64,000 nucleotides of DNA from Pseudomonas sp. P818 (GTDB lineage: Bacteria > Pseudomonadota > Gammaproteobacteria > Pseudomonadales > Pseudomonadaceae): the NCBI RefSeq assembly GCF_000418555.1, contig NZ_ATKM01000005.1, positions 682,001-746,000 on the forward strand. The letters run 5' to 3'. Below the pieces are notes generated by a model that worked only from the letters and a program-made list of their open reading frames with translations, ran no database searches and was not told the DNA's origin. The first letter of the stretch is position 1, and the number at the start of each line of letters is the position of its first letter. The position numbers and the translations under genes were made by a program. This document shows, piece after piece, positions 29,618 to 38,611 of the stretch.

Positions 29618-30110
29618 GTGCAAGGTCTCCAGAAAGCGTGATGGCGATTCTAGAGGCCGGGGGGCGGCAAGACCACCTATCGCGGCGATTGAGAAGCGTC
29701 GATCGCTGCTGTTGTAGGAGCGAGCTCTGCTCGCGAAGCGGTTGCCAGCAATGAGCAGGGGGCGAAGCGTTACCTGCACCTGAATGGCGCGACGTGCTGC
29801 AAGTCAGGGCGGTAAGCGAAGCGGGTTGAAGCAGGTAGGACTTCGGACTTTAACGGCCAGCTGGCGGTACGCCAAGCGTTATCTGTCGCGCGTGCAAATA
29901 AACCTGCATGCCGAGAAAAAAACGTTTTTCTGTCATGTGAATTGGAGTAATAAAAAAGCAAGACCGCCGAAACCTGCAGACAGGTGGCGGCCATTGGCCC
30001 TCACCTTGCTTGCCACCTTTCGGCCCCGATCTGAAAAATCGGCGGTCTCTGTCCGGCGCAGCACCGCCCTGGTATTGCGTCGCCTGGCTACTACAAGAAG
30101 GTGACCGAGT
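29618..30110. other. Intergenic region between yaaA and phoH
   Basis: 493 bp without a supported gene. A single TGTAGGAGCGAGCTCTGCTCG repeat lies near 29714-29740. A small A/T-rich palindrome AGAAAAA/TTTTTCT occurs at 29914-29931. The phoH and yaaA promoters must lie here, but I cannot place them. Confidence 0.5.
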
Positions 30111-31502
30111 ATGGATGACCACGGACGCTCCAAGCCCACCGCTCCAACCCTCTACGCCCTCGACACCAACGTTCTGATTCACGATCCCAACGCCTTGCTC
30201 AACTTCGAAGAACACCACGTCGCCATTCCGATGACGGTGTTGGAGGAACTCGACAAACTGAAATCAGGCAAGCACGGCGTCGCTGCCGAATGTCGTCAGG
30301 CCATTCGTCTGATCGATCAGATTCTCGCCGGCGCAGAACCCGAGGACGTCGAATACGGGGTCCCCATCCAGCGCGGCAAGAGCGGCCCCTGCGGGCGTCT
30401 TTCCATCCTCATGAGCAAGAGCGCCGCGCCAGTCACCTGGCTGCCGGAAACCCTCAACGACAACAAGATCATCAACCAGCTGGTGGAGCTGAAAACCCGC
30501 AACCCCGGCCTGTCCGTGGTGCTGGTGACCAAGGACATCAACATGCGCCTGAAGGCGCGCGCCTGCGGTATCGACGCCGAGGACTACCACACCGACCAGC
30601 TGGTCGATGACGTCTCGCTGTTGTCGAAGGGCTACCACGACATGCCCGGTTCGTTCTGGGACCGCGTGAGCAAGGTCGATACCCGCCAGGACCATGGCCG
30701 CACCTGGCATCGCGTGCAACTGATCGACAACCTGCCGGCGGTGCATGTCAACGAGTTCATTCTCGATGAGCAGGGCTTCGTCGGCTGGATCAAGGCCATC
30801 AAGGGCGATGAGCTGGTGATCCTCGACATGCACCAGGAGCCGCTGCTGCACCAGGAAGCCTGGGGCCTGAAGCCACGCGACATCCACCAGGCGCTGGCGC
30901 TGTTCGCACTGCTCGACCCTGACATCCACCTGGTCAACCTGTCCGGCGCTGCTGGCTCCGGCAAGACCATCCTGGCGCTGGCCGCGGCCATCGAGCAGAC
31001 CATGGTCAGCAAGCGCTACCGGCGCATCATCGCCACCCGCAGCGTGCAGGGGCTGGATCAGGAAATCGGCTTTCTGCCCGGCACCGAGGCGGAAAAGATG
31101 GAGCCCTGGCTTGGCGCCATCACCGACAACCTCGAGGCGCTGCATATGGAGGACGAGAGCACTCACGGCAGCGTCGATTACATCCTGCAGAAGGTGCCGC
31201 TGCAGTTCAAATCCCTCAACTACATCCGCGGGCGCAGTTTCCAGCAGAGCCTGATCCTCATCGACGAGTGTCAGAACCTCACCCCGCACCAGATGAAGAC
31301 CATCATCACCCGTGCCGGCAGCGGCTCGAAGGTGGTCTGTCTGGGCAACCTGGCGCAGATCGATACGCCCTACCTGTCCGCGCCCAGCTCGGGCCTGACC
31401 TACCTCACCGAACGCTTCAAGGACTTCCCGCACGGCGTTCATATCACCCTGCAAGGCGTACCGCGTTCGATTCTGGCGGAATACGCCGAAAGCCATATGT
31501 AG
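30111..31502 (+). CDS. PIN-domain PhoH-family ATPase/ribonuclease
   Basis: A 463-residue PhoH2-type protein: an N-terminal PIN ribonuclease domain (YALDTNVLIHDPN at about 15-27) is fused to a PhoH P-loop ATPase with Walker A SGAAGSGKT at 278-286 and Walker B LILIDECQN. Homologues couple RNA unwinding to cleavage; the cellular substrate is not known. AAGGTG lies 8 bp before the ATG. P. aeruginosa has the same gene beside moaC. Confidence 0.9.
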   Translation: MDDHGRSKPTAPTLYALDTNVLIHDPNALLNFEEHHVAIPMTVLEELDKLKSGKHGVAAECRQAIRLIDQILAGAEPEDVEYGVPIQRGKSGPCGRLSILMSKSAAPVTWLPETLNDNKIINQLVELKTRNPGLSVVLVTKDINMRLKARACGIDAEDYHTDQLVDDVSLLSKGYHDMPGSFWDRVSKVDTRQDHGRTWHRVQLIDNLPAVHVNEFILDEQGFVGWIKAIKGDELVILDMHQEPLLHQEAWGLKPRDIHQALALFALLDPDIHLVNLSGAAGSGKTILALAAAIEQTMVSKRYRRIIATRSVQGLDQEIGFLPGTEAEKMEPWLGAITDNLEALHMEDESTHGSVDYILQKVPLQFKSLNYIRGRSFQQSLILIDECQNLTPHQMKTIITRAGSGSKVVCLGNLAQIDTPYLSAPSSGLTYLTERFKDFPHGVHITLQGVPRSILAEYAESHM

Positions 31503-31520
31503 CTTCCTGGCTGGCAAACA

Positions 31521-31553
31521 CGCGCCCCTGCTCGCAAGAGCCGGGGCGTTTTT
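31521..31553 (+). terminator. Rho-independent terminator after phoH
   Basis: A CGCCCC/GGGGCG stem with a partly paired 14-nt loop and five T residues, 20 bp after the stop codon. Confidence 0.75.
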
Positions 31554-31571
31554 GTCGGTATACGTCGCGTT

Positions 31572-31776
31572 CTGTGGGAGCGGCTTCAGCCGCGATGATC
31601 GCGGATAAATCCGCTCCTACAGAAGCGTGCATTTGGCTTCCTCTTCCGCTTGCGGGGCGTAAGCGGAAACAGCGAAGCGCCCTGTGTTCTGCGAAGGGCT
31701 GGGTCGGGGGGAGGGCGTAGCCCGGATGAAATCCGGGGATTTTTGCCGCCCTGGCCCCGGATTTCATCCGGGCTAC
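31572..31776. repeat. REP-like repeats between phoH and moaC
   Basis: GGGAGCGGCTTCAGCCGCGA with its inverted partner at 31572-31622, and a facing pair of GTAGCCCGGATGAAATCCGG elements at 31717-31776 with 22-bp arms. Nothing else is seen in the gap. Confidence 0.8.
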
Positions 31777-31829
31777 GAAATCCTGACCTGCAGGTTTACA
31801 ATCGTTCGATTCCCGTCTGGAGCTTTCCC

Positions 31830-32306
31830 GTGCTGACCCACCTCGATTCCCAAGGCCGCGCGCACATGGTCGACGTCACCGACAAGGCGACCACCTTCCG
31901 CGAAGCCACCGCCGAAGCGCGCGTACGCATGCTGCCCTCCACATTGCAGATGATCGTTGCCGGTGAGCACCCCAAGGGCGATGTGTTCGCCGTGGCGCGT
32001 ATCGCAGGCATCCAGGCGGCGAAGAAAACCAGCGATCTGATCCCCCTGTGCCATCCGCTGATGCTCACCGGCGTGAAGGTCGAGCTGAGCGCGGAAGGCG
32101 ATGACTGCGTGCATATCACCGCGCGTTGCAAACTGTCCGGGCAAACCGGTGTCGAGATGGAAGCACTGACTGCCGCCAGCGTCGCCGCGCTGACCATCTA
32201 TGACATGTGCAAGGCCGTGGATCGCGGCATGGTCATCGAGCAGGTGCGCCTGCTGGAAAAGCTCGGCGGCAAGAGCGGTCACTACAAGCTGGAGGAACAA
32301 GCATGA
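31830..32306 (+). CDS. moaC: Cyclic pyranopterin monophosphate synthase MoaC
   Basis: Second half of the first step of molybdenum cofactor synthesis: turns 3',8-cH2GTP into cyclic pyranopterin phosphate. A GTG start gives 158 residues beginning [19 protein letters not shown], the family N-terminus; no ATG fits. Conserved [10 protein letters not shown] and [20 protein letters not shown] are present. Its stop overlaps the moaD start (ATGA). Confidence 0.93.
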   Translation: MLTHLDSQGRAHMVDVTDKATTFREATAEARVRMLPSTLQMIVAGEHPKGDVFAVARIAGIQAAKKTSDLIPLCHPLMLTGVKVELSAEGDDCVHITARCKLSGQTGVEMEALTAASVAALTIYDMCKAVDRGMVIEQVRLLEKLGGKSGHYKLEEQA

Positions 32307-32545
32307 TCCGCGTGCAGTATTTCGCTCGCTACCGTGAAGCCCTGGGCCGTGACGACGAACAACTCAGCGGCGACTTCGCCACCCTCGACGACCTGCGTTT
32401 GCATCTGGTCGCCCGTGGCGGCGAGTGGGAAGTGCTGGGCGAGCAGAACCTGATGTGCGCACGCAATCAGGAACTGTGCAGCCTCGACGAGCCGCTGGCC
32501 GAAGGCGATGAAGTGGCCTTCTTCCCCACCGTCACCGGCGGCTGA
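32303..32545 (+). CDS. moaD: Molybdopterin synthase sulfur carrier subunit MoaD
   Basis: Small ubiquitin-like subunit of MPT synthase; its C-terminal Gly-Gly is thiocarboxylated by MoeB. It has 80 residues ending in TVTGG, as required. Coupled to moaC. moeB, its activating enzyme, is also in this window at 53.6 kb. Confidence 0.94.
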   Translation: MIRVQYFARYREALGRDDEQLSGDFATLDDLRLHLVARGGEWEVLGEQNLMCARNQELCSLDEPLAEGDEVAFFPTVTGG

Positions 32546-32631
32546 TGCTGCTGTCAGCCGCTGCTCCGCGCTCGTTGTCGCGGCTGAAGCCCCTCCCACC
32601 GCCCCAAAGCCCTACCGAACGGACACATCGC

Positions 32632-33081
32632 ATGACCATCCGCGTCCAAACCCAACCCTTCGACCCCGGCACCGAGCTCAACGCCCTGCATGCCGCCAAC
32701 CTCGGTATCGGCGCGGTGGTCACCTTCGTTGGCTACGTGCGCGACTTCAATGATGGGCGCGAAGTCGGTGGCATGTTCCTCGAACACTTCCCGGGCATGA
32801 CCGAAAAGGCCTTGGCCAAGATCGCCGATGAGGCACGCCAGCGCTGGCCGCTGCTGGGCATCGAGATCATCCATCGCGTCGGTCGGCTGGAGCCAGGCGA
32901 GCCTATCGTCTTCGTCGGCACCAGCAGTGCCCATCGGCAGGCGGCGTTCGACGCCTGCAATTTCGTCATGGATTATCTGAAGACCCGCGCGCCGTTCTGG
33001 AAGAAGGAAGACACCAGCGAAGGCCCGCGCTGGGTCGAAGGCCGCTGCAGCGACCGGAGCGCGGCCGAGCGCTGGAAGTAG
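32632..33081 (+). CDS. moaE: Molybdopterin synthase catalytic subunit MoaE
   Basis: Large subunit of MPT synthase, which inserts two sulfurs into cyclic pyranopterin phosphate. It has 149 residues, with VTFVGYVRDFNDG near the N-terminus and the catalytic lysine region MDYLKTRAPFWKKE. A longer in-frame start would read through an 80-bp spacer that contains a REP-like GCGGCTGAAGCCCCTCCC remnant, so the ATG at TIRVQTQP is preferred. Confidence 0.93.
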   Translation: MTIRVQTQPFDPGTELNALHAANLGIGAVVTFVGYVRDFNDGREVGGMFLEHFPGMTEKALAKIADEARQRWPLLGIEIIHRVGRLEPGEPIVFVGTSSAHRQAAFDACNFVMDYLKTRAPFWKKEDTSEGPRWVEGRCSDRSAAERWK

Positions 33082-33195
33082 CAGGGAGCCATGGGGCTGT
33101 TATCTGAACTCTCCTTCGGCGTGGCGCCATCAACCGCTTGGTGGGTTACGCGGCGCACTGCCTTCACCTTCGCCGAAAGATCAGCTTTCAGCGCC

Positions 33196-33245
33196 GCTAA
33201 CCCACCCTACGAGTGACCGCGCGCTGGACCGTAGGGTGGGTTAGC
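33196..33245. repeat. 15-bp inverted repeat, GTAGGGTGGGTTAGC family
   Basis: Arms at 33196-33210 and 33231-33245 with a 20-nt spacer. A diverged second pair follows (GTAACCCACC near 33290). Together with non-coding sequence they fill 33082-33406; no gene is seen there. Confidence 0.8.
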
Positions 33246-33406
33246 CGCCTGGTAGGTCTGTTGAGCGAATCGCAATCTCTGGTGCGGCGTAACCCACCAT
33301 CGGCGCAACGCGATCTACCGTCTGGTAAGTTGCACGACGCGCTAGCAGCATCTGCGTCGAACGTCCCCCAGCACTGCACGGCCACGCTGCAAAGCCCCAG
33401 CGAGCC

Positions 33407-33571
33407 CTACGCCAGCGCCAGATGCACCCGCAGCGCAATCGGCACCAGCATCAGCAGCACGCCCAGGCCCAGCACCCGCACGCCCCATTCGTGTTCGCGA
33501 AAGTTGAAGCCGACTCCCAGCAGCAGGAACCCGCCGATCAGCAGCACCAGCATCAGGTGATAGTGGTCCAT
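33407..33571 (-). CDS. Small membrane protein, unknown
   Basis: A 54-residue protein with two hydrophobic segments (about 6-20 and 32-47) joined by a polar NFREHEWG loop. GGAG lies 8 bp before the ATG at DHYHLML, preferred over a start seven codons upstream. Reads toward moaE and is divergent from the 5'-nucleotidase gene. No known family recognised. Confidence 0.6.
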   Translation of the reverse strand: MDHYHLMLVLLIGGFLLLGVGFNFREHEWGVRVLGLGVLLMLVPIALRVHLALA

Positions 33572-33744
33572 CGCTCTTCTCCGCTTCGCCATCCTGTATA
33601 CAGCCTAGTCGCTGCGTTTCGTTTCAGCGCTGATCTGAAGCAATGATTGGCTGACTCGATTGGCGACAAAATGCGTCTCGATCGGTCGCTGTCTGGCGTC
33701 ATGGCCTGCTCCATACTGTGCGCAGTCATCGTCAAGGATCGTCC

Positions 33745-35661
33745 ATGCGCCTGTTTCCCTCCCTTCTGCTCGCCGGTCTGCTGGCTGCCGCGCCGCTGGC
33801 CGCTGCCGAGCGCAGTTTCACCATCCTGCACAGCAATGACTGGCAGTCGCGCCTGCTCGGTTTCGGCCCCAACAACGAATACAGCCCGGCAACGGTCGAC
33901 GATGACGGCACGGTTGGCGGCGTGGCGCGTCTGGCCACCTTGTTGAGCGAGCGTCGCGCAGCAGCCGGTGACGAGCCCCTGCTGCTGCTCGATGGCGGCG
34001 ACTTCACCATGGGCACGCTGTTTCACACCATCGCCCGCGAGATGGGCAGTGAACTGCGCCTGATGACCGAGCTGGGCTACGACGCCGCGGTGATCGGTAA
34101 CCACGAGTTCGACTTCCGTCCGGCGGGCCTCGCCGCGATGATCAGCTCCGCGCACAAGGCCAAGGGCGATCCGCTGGTGCCGCTGCTGTCGAGCAACATG
34201 CGCTTCGATCCGGCAAGCAAGGCAGACGACAGCCTCGAGGCGCATGCCGAGGCCGGGCGCATCCTGCCATACAAGCTGATCGAGCGTGGTGGCATCCGCT
34301 TCGGCCTGTTCGGTCTGCTCGGCAACGATGCCGTGGCGGTCAGCCCGATGATCAAACCGGTGACTTTCGCCGACCCGGTGACCACCGCCAGGGAAACCGT
34401 GGCCAAGCTGCGCGAGGAGGGCGCCGAGGTGGTCATCCTGCTCTCGCACATGGGCGTCACCCAACAGGACGATGGCAGCTGGCGCGGCGAGGAAGTGGAG
34501 CTGGTCGAGCAGGTGCCGGGCATCGATATCGTCGTCGGCGGCCACTCGCATGTGGCGCTGCCGCAGCCGGTCTTGGTCAACGGGCATACCCCGGTGGTGC
34601 AGGCCGGTTCGGAAATCCAGTACCTCGGCGAGCTGCGCATGACCCTCGGTGACGACGGCGTGCCGCGAGTGCGCGACTACCGCCTGCATGCGGTCAATGA
34701 CAGCATTGCCGGCGATGCGACCATCACCGCCAAGGTCGAAGACTTCAAGCAGGTGGTCAGCGAGCGCATGCTGGCGCCCAAGGGCTATCGTTTCGACCAG
34801 CCGCTGGCCAAGGTCGACCAGAGCCTGGGCCGCGACTTCAGCGACCAGACCCTGGCCAACCTGGTGACCGATGCCCTGCGTCATGCGGTGGACGCCGACC
34901 TGGCCTTCACCGGCAACGGCACCATCCGCGATGATCTGCTCAAGGGCCGCAACGGTGTACAGGATGTCTCCGACCTGTTCCGCATCGCGCCGCTGGGCAT
35001 CGGCCATTTCGACGACGAACCCGGCTACCCGATGATCAAGGCTTACGTCAGCGCCCGTGAAATCAAGTCGCTGCTGGAAGTGCTGCTGCTCGCCTATCAG
35101 CTACGCGACAGTCAAAGCTACTACCCGCGGGTCTCCGGCGTGCGCTTTACCTACAACCCCTGGCGCGTGCCGTTCGACCGCGTCAGCCGCATCGAGATTG
35201 GTGATCCGGTCAGGGGTTACCGCGACCTGGATCTGAGCGACACGCGCCTCTACAGCATCGGCGCCACCAGCTACGTCGGCAGCTTCACCTGGCTGGTGCC
35301 GGACCTGACCAAGGGCCTGCTCGACGTGATCCCCAAGGACGCCGAGGGCAAGCCGCTACCGCGTATCGAAGACGCCATCGTCGACCAGGACCCGGAAACC
35401 GAAGGTGTGCAGGAACTCAAGGAATGGCAGGCGCTGCTCGACCATATCCGCAGCCTGCCGGATCTCGACGGCGATGGCCTGGCCGATATTCCCACCACCG
35501 GCATCGCTGCCGAAGCGCGCATGATTCGCGCGCCCAGCCTGCATCCGGTCGAGATGTTCCGCCTCGCCGGGTCGCTGCAGTGGGGCACCAGTGCGGTGAT
35601 CCTGGCTTGCGGGCTGCTGATCCTCTGGCTGCTGAGCCGCCCGCTGCGGCGACGGTATTGA
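33745..35661 (+). CDS. Secreted 5'-nucleotidase / UDP-sugar hydrolase family protein
   Basis: A 638-residue metallophosphatase with a signal peptide (to about AAA-ER at 22) and a C-terminal membrane helix followed by RRRY, so it is probably tethered in the periplasm. N-terminal phosphoesterase motifs are HSNDWQ, LDGGDF, IGNHEFDF, HMG and GGHSH. The C-terminal 5'-nucleotidase domain includes TGNGTIRDDL and a SYYPRVSGVRFTY segment. It should dephosphorylate extracellular nucleotides; the exact substrate is not known. GTSAVILACGLLIL marks the anchor, unusual for UshA proper. Confidence 0.88.
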   Translation: MRLFPSLLLAGLLAAAPLAAAERSFTILHSNDWQSRLLGFGPNNEYSPATVDDDGTVGGVARLATLLSERRAAAGDEPLLLLDGGDFTMGTLFHTIAREMGSELRLMTELGYDAAVIGNHEFDFRPAGLAAMISSAHKAKGDPLVPLLSSNMRFDPASKADDSLEAHAEAGRILPYKLIERGGIRFGLFGLLGNDAVAVSPMIKPVTFADPVTTARETVAKLREEGAEVVILLSHMGVTQQDDGSWRGEEVELVEQVPGIDIVVGGHSHVALPQPVLVNGHTPVVQAGSEIQYLGELRMTLGDDGVPRVRDYRLHAVNDSIAGDATITAKVEDFKQVVSERMLAPKGYRFDQPLAKVDQSLGRDFSDQTLANLVTDALRHAVDADLAFTGNGTIRDDLLKGRNGVQDVSDLFRIAPLGIGHFDDEPGYPMIKAYVSAREIKSLLEVLLLAYQLRDSQSYYPRVSGVRFTYNPWRVPFDRVSRIEIGDPVRGYRDLDLSDTRLYSIGATSYVGSFTWLVPDLTKGLLDVIPKDAEGKPLPRIEDAIVDQDPETEGVQELKEWQALLDHIRSLPDLDGDGLADIPTTGIAAEARMIRAPSLHPVEMFRLAGSLQWGTSAVILACGLLILWLLSRPLRRRY

Positions 35662-35669
35662 GTGCCTGG

Positions 35670-35708
35670 GGCGCGCTGCGTGCCGACTCCGGTACGCAGC
35701 GCGCCTTT
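35670..35708 (+). terminator. Rho-independent terminator after the nucleotidase
   Basis: A 15-bp GC-rich stem (35670-35684 with 35691-35705, one G-U) and a 6-nt loop, followed by TTT; 8 bp after the stop codon. Confidence 0.75.
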
Positions 35709-35866
35709 GCTCATCCGCTGCGATCTTGCCAAGCCTGGCCTGCCTCCGTATGGTGCAAAGCCGCCTGATTCGGAAGCTATGCAATGATCGCTCAGCACTG
35801 CCCGCTCGCTGACCGTGCTCAACCGGGCCGTTCCCGTTCGGATAAAACTGGCGCGGCAATCGCCTT

Positions 35867-36781
35867 ATGAACGCACTCCAACACTCGCGCCCGCTGGCGC
35901 TGTTCGGCCTGTTGCTGGCCAATCTCTGCTGGTCCGGCAATGCCCTGGTGGCGCGCGCCTTCGCCGGTGAAATCGCGCCGTTCACCCTGTCGTTCTGGCG
36001 CTGGTGCCTGGCCCTGGCGCTGCTGCTGCCTTTCGTCGCCATGCCGCTGTGGCGTCATCGCGTGGCCGTGGGCAATGCCGGCTGGCGCCTGCTGGTGCTT
36101 GGCGGCCTGGGCATCGCCGGCTACAACTCGCTGCTCTACAGCGCCGCGCAGACCACGGCGGCAATCAACATCTCGCTGGTCAACACCTGCCTGCCGCTGG
36201 TGACCTTCATCGGTGCCGGGCTGTTGCTCAACGAGTGGCCGGCGCGCCGTGCCTGGTGGGGCATGCTGGTAGCCGTGGCGGGCTTGGCGGTGCTGATCAG
36301 CCAGGGACAATGGAGCCGCCTGGCCAGCCTGTCGTTCAACCAGGGCGACCTGATCATGCTGCTGGCCGTGGTCGACTGGGCGCTTTACTCGCTGCTACTG
36401 CGGCGCTGGTCGGCGTACCTGCAGCCGATTCCGCCACTGGCCTTGCTCGGTGTGTTCATTCTGCTCGGCGTGCCATTGATCCTGCCTTTCTACCTCTATG
36501 AACTGAGCCAGGGCACACACCTGACGCTCAATGCCGCCAACCTCTCGGCCATCGCCTACACGGCGGTGTTCGCCTCGCTGGTGGCCTACCTGGCCTGGAA
36601 CCATGGCATCCGTGTGATCGGCGCGGCCAAGGCGGCGCTGACCAACTACGTGATGCCGGTATTTACCGCGTTTCTCGGCTGGGTGCTGTTGAACGAGAGC
36701 CTGCAGCTCTACCACTGGCTGGGCGCCGCGATGATCTTCGGTGGCCTGCTGCTGGCCACGCGGCCGGGCAAAAGCGCCTGA
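35867..36781 (+). CDS. EamA-family drug/metabolite transporter
   Basis: A 304-residue inner membrane permease with ten hydrophobic segments arranged as two EamA repeats (about 12-140 and 155-295). The first repeat has NLCWSGNALVAR; the second ends LNESLQLYHWLGAAMIFGGLLLA. A metabolite exporter by family; the substrate is not predictable. Single gene, bounded on the right by a hairpin shared with the convergent lipoprotein gene. Confidence 0.87.
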   Translation: MNALQHSRPLALFGLLLANLCWSGNALVARAFAGEIAPFTLSFWRWCLALALLLPFVAMPLWRHRVAVGNAGWRLLVLGGLGIAGYNSLLYSAAQTTAAINISLVNTCLPLVTFIGAGLLLNEWPARRAWWGMLVAVAGLAVLISQGQWSRLASLSFNQGDLIMLLAVVDWALYSLLLRRWSAYLQPIPPLALLGVFILLGVPLILPFYLYELSQGTHLTLNAANLSAIAYTAVFASLVAYLAWNHGIRVIGAAKAALTNYVMPVFTAFLGWVLLNESLQLYHWLGAAMIFGGLLLATRPGKSA

Positions 36782-36788
36782 ATAAACT

Positions 36789-36814
36789 CCCCTCTCCCGC
36801 TTGCGGGAGAGGGG
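36789..36814. terminator. Palindrome between convergent genes
   Basis: A perfect 12-bp stem CCCCTCTCCCGC with a 2-nt loop, lacking a T run. It belongs to the CCCCTCTCCC repeat family seen elsewhere in the window and lies between the convergent permease and lipoprotein genes. Confidence 0.5.
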
Positions 36815-36830
36815 CCGGGGGAGAGGGTGC

Positions 36831-37277
36831 TTACTCCGGCTTCATCATCACGAAGGCTTCACCGCCTTTGCGATCATGCATGAGGATGAAAGGCTGCCCG
36901 GCGATCATCATCTTTACCGGTACCTTGCGCGGTACCGTGGTGCCGGCGCTGACCGCTGCGGCCGTCAGCAACTGGCTGGTCAGCGTGTCGTCCTGTTGCG
37001 TCTCGCTGGTCACCACGCATTCATGGCTGACCTTCACCTGCATGCTGAGGCTCTTGTCCGCATTGAAGCCGACAGTGGCAAAGCCCATATCGGTCATCTC
37101 GTCGATGCCATACTGCCGCGCCACGCGATGCGCTTCGGCAAAGCTCGGCGCCGTCCGCAGGCAGATATCGCGAAAGGCCTGCACCACCTGCGAGGTGACC
37201 GGCACTGGTGGCTGCGAGCCCAGGTTGGCGCAGGCGCCCAATAGACCACAGCTGATAAGCAAGGCGAGCTTTTTCAT
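36831..37277 (-). CDS. Hypothetical lipoprotein
   Basis: A 148-residue product with a lipoprotein signal, lipobox LLGAC ending at Cys16. The mature part has two more Cys (DICLRTAP and SHECVV), probably disulfide-linked, and a basic RKVPVKMMIAGQ stretch. A GTG one codon earlier is possible; GGAAG supports the ATG region. Family not recognised. The next upstream small gene ends 25 bp before it, so they may be co-transcribed. Confidence 0.72.
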   Translation of the reverse strand: MKKLALLISCGLLGACANLGSQPPVPVTSQVVQAFRDICLRTAPSFAEAHRVARQYGIDEMTDMGFATVGFNADKSLSMQVKVSHECVVTSETQQDDTLTSQLLTAAAVSAGTTVPRKVPVKMMIAGQPFILMHDRKGGEAFVMMKPE

Positions 37278-37301
37278 CACATCTTCCTTAATGAAGGTTG
37301 T

Positions 37302-37466
37302 TCAGGGTTGCTGGCAAAGATCATGCCCGAGCAACTGCGAGGCCAGCCCCTTGGCCAGATAGGTTTCAACCACGCGGCCCTCGCCACAGTCGGTCTTGTG
37401 GCCGATGGCGATGCCGATGGAAAGCAGCACGAATAGCGCCAGGCCTATATTCTGGATGGGCGTCAT
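37302..37466 (-). CDS. Tiny membrane protein, hypothetical
   Basis: 54 residues with one hydrophobic segment (about 4-20) and a soluble tail with Cys30 and Cys51 spaced as in small exported proteins. The start is weakly supported: no clear ribosome binding site before the ATG. Located just upstream of the lipoprotein gene in the same direction. Confidence 0.45.
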   Translation of the reverse strand: MTPIQNIGLALFVLLSIGIAIGHKTDCGEGRVVETYLAKGLASQLLGHDLCQQP

Positions 37467-37569
37467 GACAGGGCTCGTTGTGTAAACAATGGCAGGATGA
37501 AGAGGCGGGCAGGTGATGGCAAGTGCCAACCCCACCGTCGGCACTTCGAGTGATGCAGGGATGTGACCG

Positions 37570-37797
37570 TTACGGCAGGGTGATCGAAAGATCGCCCAGC
37601 ATGACGCGTGCAACGATCATCCAGACAACCGTGCTGACGATGCCCAGCACGCCATAGCCGACAACGATGCCAATGGCGATCTGCTTCCACAGCCCGGCGA
37701 AGCGGTTGGGTTCGTTGCGGTAATGCGTCGGCATATCACGCTCCGCCCGCAGATCGTCGAAGTCGTCTCTCGCTCTCAAGGTGTTCTCCTGATTCAT
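37570..37797 (-). CDS. Small single-span membrane protein, hypothetical
   Basis: 75 residues: a charged N-terminus (RDDFDDLRAERD) and one long hydrophobic segment near 42-64. A shorter version starting at the internal ATG (37734, PTHYRNEP) has GGAG 6-7 bp upstream and may be the true start (54 residues). Not recognised. Confidence 0.5.
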   Translation of the reverse strand: MNQENTLRARDDFDDLRAERDMPTHYRNEPNRFAGLWKQIAIGIVVGYGVLGIVSTVVWMIVARVMLGDLSITLP

Positions 37798-37981
37798 GGG
37801 CCAGCGCACGGCGGCGCTGCAGCCTGCTGCAGGTGGATTTTCCGGGATCGTCCGACAGCCCCGCAAGCACCGTCCGAGCAATTGAGCGGTGAACCGCAGG
37901 CTCGGAAACGAGTGATTGGGCGCGCCGCCAGCGGCGAAGCCTAACCGCTTGATAAAACGTAAATTTATCGTTGATCTGGGG

Positions 37982-38010
37982 TTGACAGCAGTGGGCGAGA
38001 CGCGGACAAT
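37982..38010 (+). promoter_or_regulatory. tRNA-Met promoter
   Basis: TTGACA at 37982-37987, 17-bp spacer, GACAAT at 38005-38010, 10 bp before the first tRNA base. Confidence 0.7.
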
Positions 38011-38020
38011 GCGCGCCGTT

Positions 38021-38097
38021 GGCTACATAGCTCAGTCGGTTAGAGCGCAGCATTCATAATGCTGATGTCCCAGGTTCAAGTCCCGGTGTAGCCACCA
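38021..38097 (+). tRNA. tRNA-Met(CAT), elongator
   Basis: 77 nt with CCA encoded. The acceptor stem GGCTACA pairs with TGTAGCC, the anticodon loop TTCATAA gives CAT, and GGTTCAAGTCC forms the T arm. It resembles the E. coli elongator tRNA-Met, not the initiator. It is the left boundary of an accessory segment; in P. aeruginosa a tRNA-Met lies beside ychF. Confidence 0.96.
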
Positions 38098-38105
38098 TAT
38101 TTTTC

Positions 38106-38131
38106 AAAGGGTTAGCTTCGGCTAGCCCTTT
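38106..38131 (+). terminator. Hairpin after tRNA-Met
   Basis: An 11-bp stem (AAAGGGTTAGC with GCTAGCCCTTT, one wobble) and a TTCG tetraloop; only a weak T stretch follows. Confidence 0.6.
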
Positions 38132-38191
38132 GTCGTTTCTGGGGTAGTGACTACAGAGTGACTACACCCTGTCTACAGCGGCTGATCCTGG

Positions 38192-38611
38192 CTAATTGCT
38201 CCAGGGATCTACCAGGGCAACGCCTAGCGTTTCGAAGTGGCGAATATTGCGAGTTGCGATCACGGCATCATGTAGCCGACCGATTGCAGCGATCTGCGCA
38301 TCGGCCATATCAACCCCCCGCCCTTTAGCCTCGGTTTCTGCGGCTATCTCTGCGTAATGCACAGCGGCATCTGCATCGAACGGCAGGATATTGCCCGCGA
38401 AGTCTTCATCGAACATGACCGAGGCTACATCGAGCAGTCCCTGCTTGCGTTTCCCGTCCGGCATCCTGGCAATGCCATAGAGAATTTCCGCAACGGTGAT
38501 CGAGGTGATTACCAGATCCCCGACAGGCTGAGCGTCAACCCACTCCAGAACCTGAGGTGCAGGCTTGGCACGCATGAGTTCCGAAAGCACGTTGGTATCA
38601 AGCAGGATCAT
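38192..38611 (-). CDS. PIN-domain toxin, VapC/FitB type
   Basis: A 139-residue PIN ribonuclease toxin. Acidic residues of the metal site are visible: Asp5 (LLDTNVLSEL), Glu42 (AEILYGIARM), Asp101 and Asp104 (VDMADAQIA). LLDTNVLSELMR and the length fit the FitB branch. Its ATG overlaps the antitoxin stop (ATGA). It should cleave RNA when free of the antitoxin; the target is unknown. Located 94 bp after tRNA-Met. Confidence 0.9.
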   Translation of the reverse strand: MILLDTNVLSELMRAKPAPQVLEWVDAQPVGDLVITSITVAEILYGIARMPDGKRKQGLLDVASVMFDEDFAGNILPFDADAAVHYAEIAAETEAKGRGVDMADAQIAAIGRLHDAVIATRNIRHFETLGVALVDPWSN

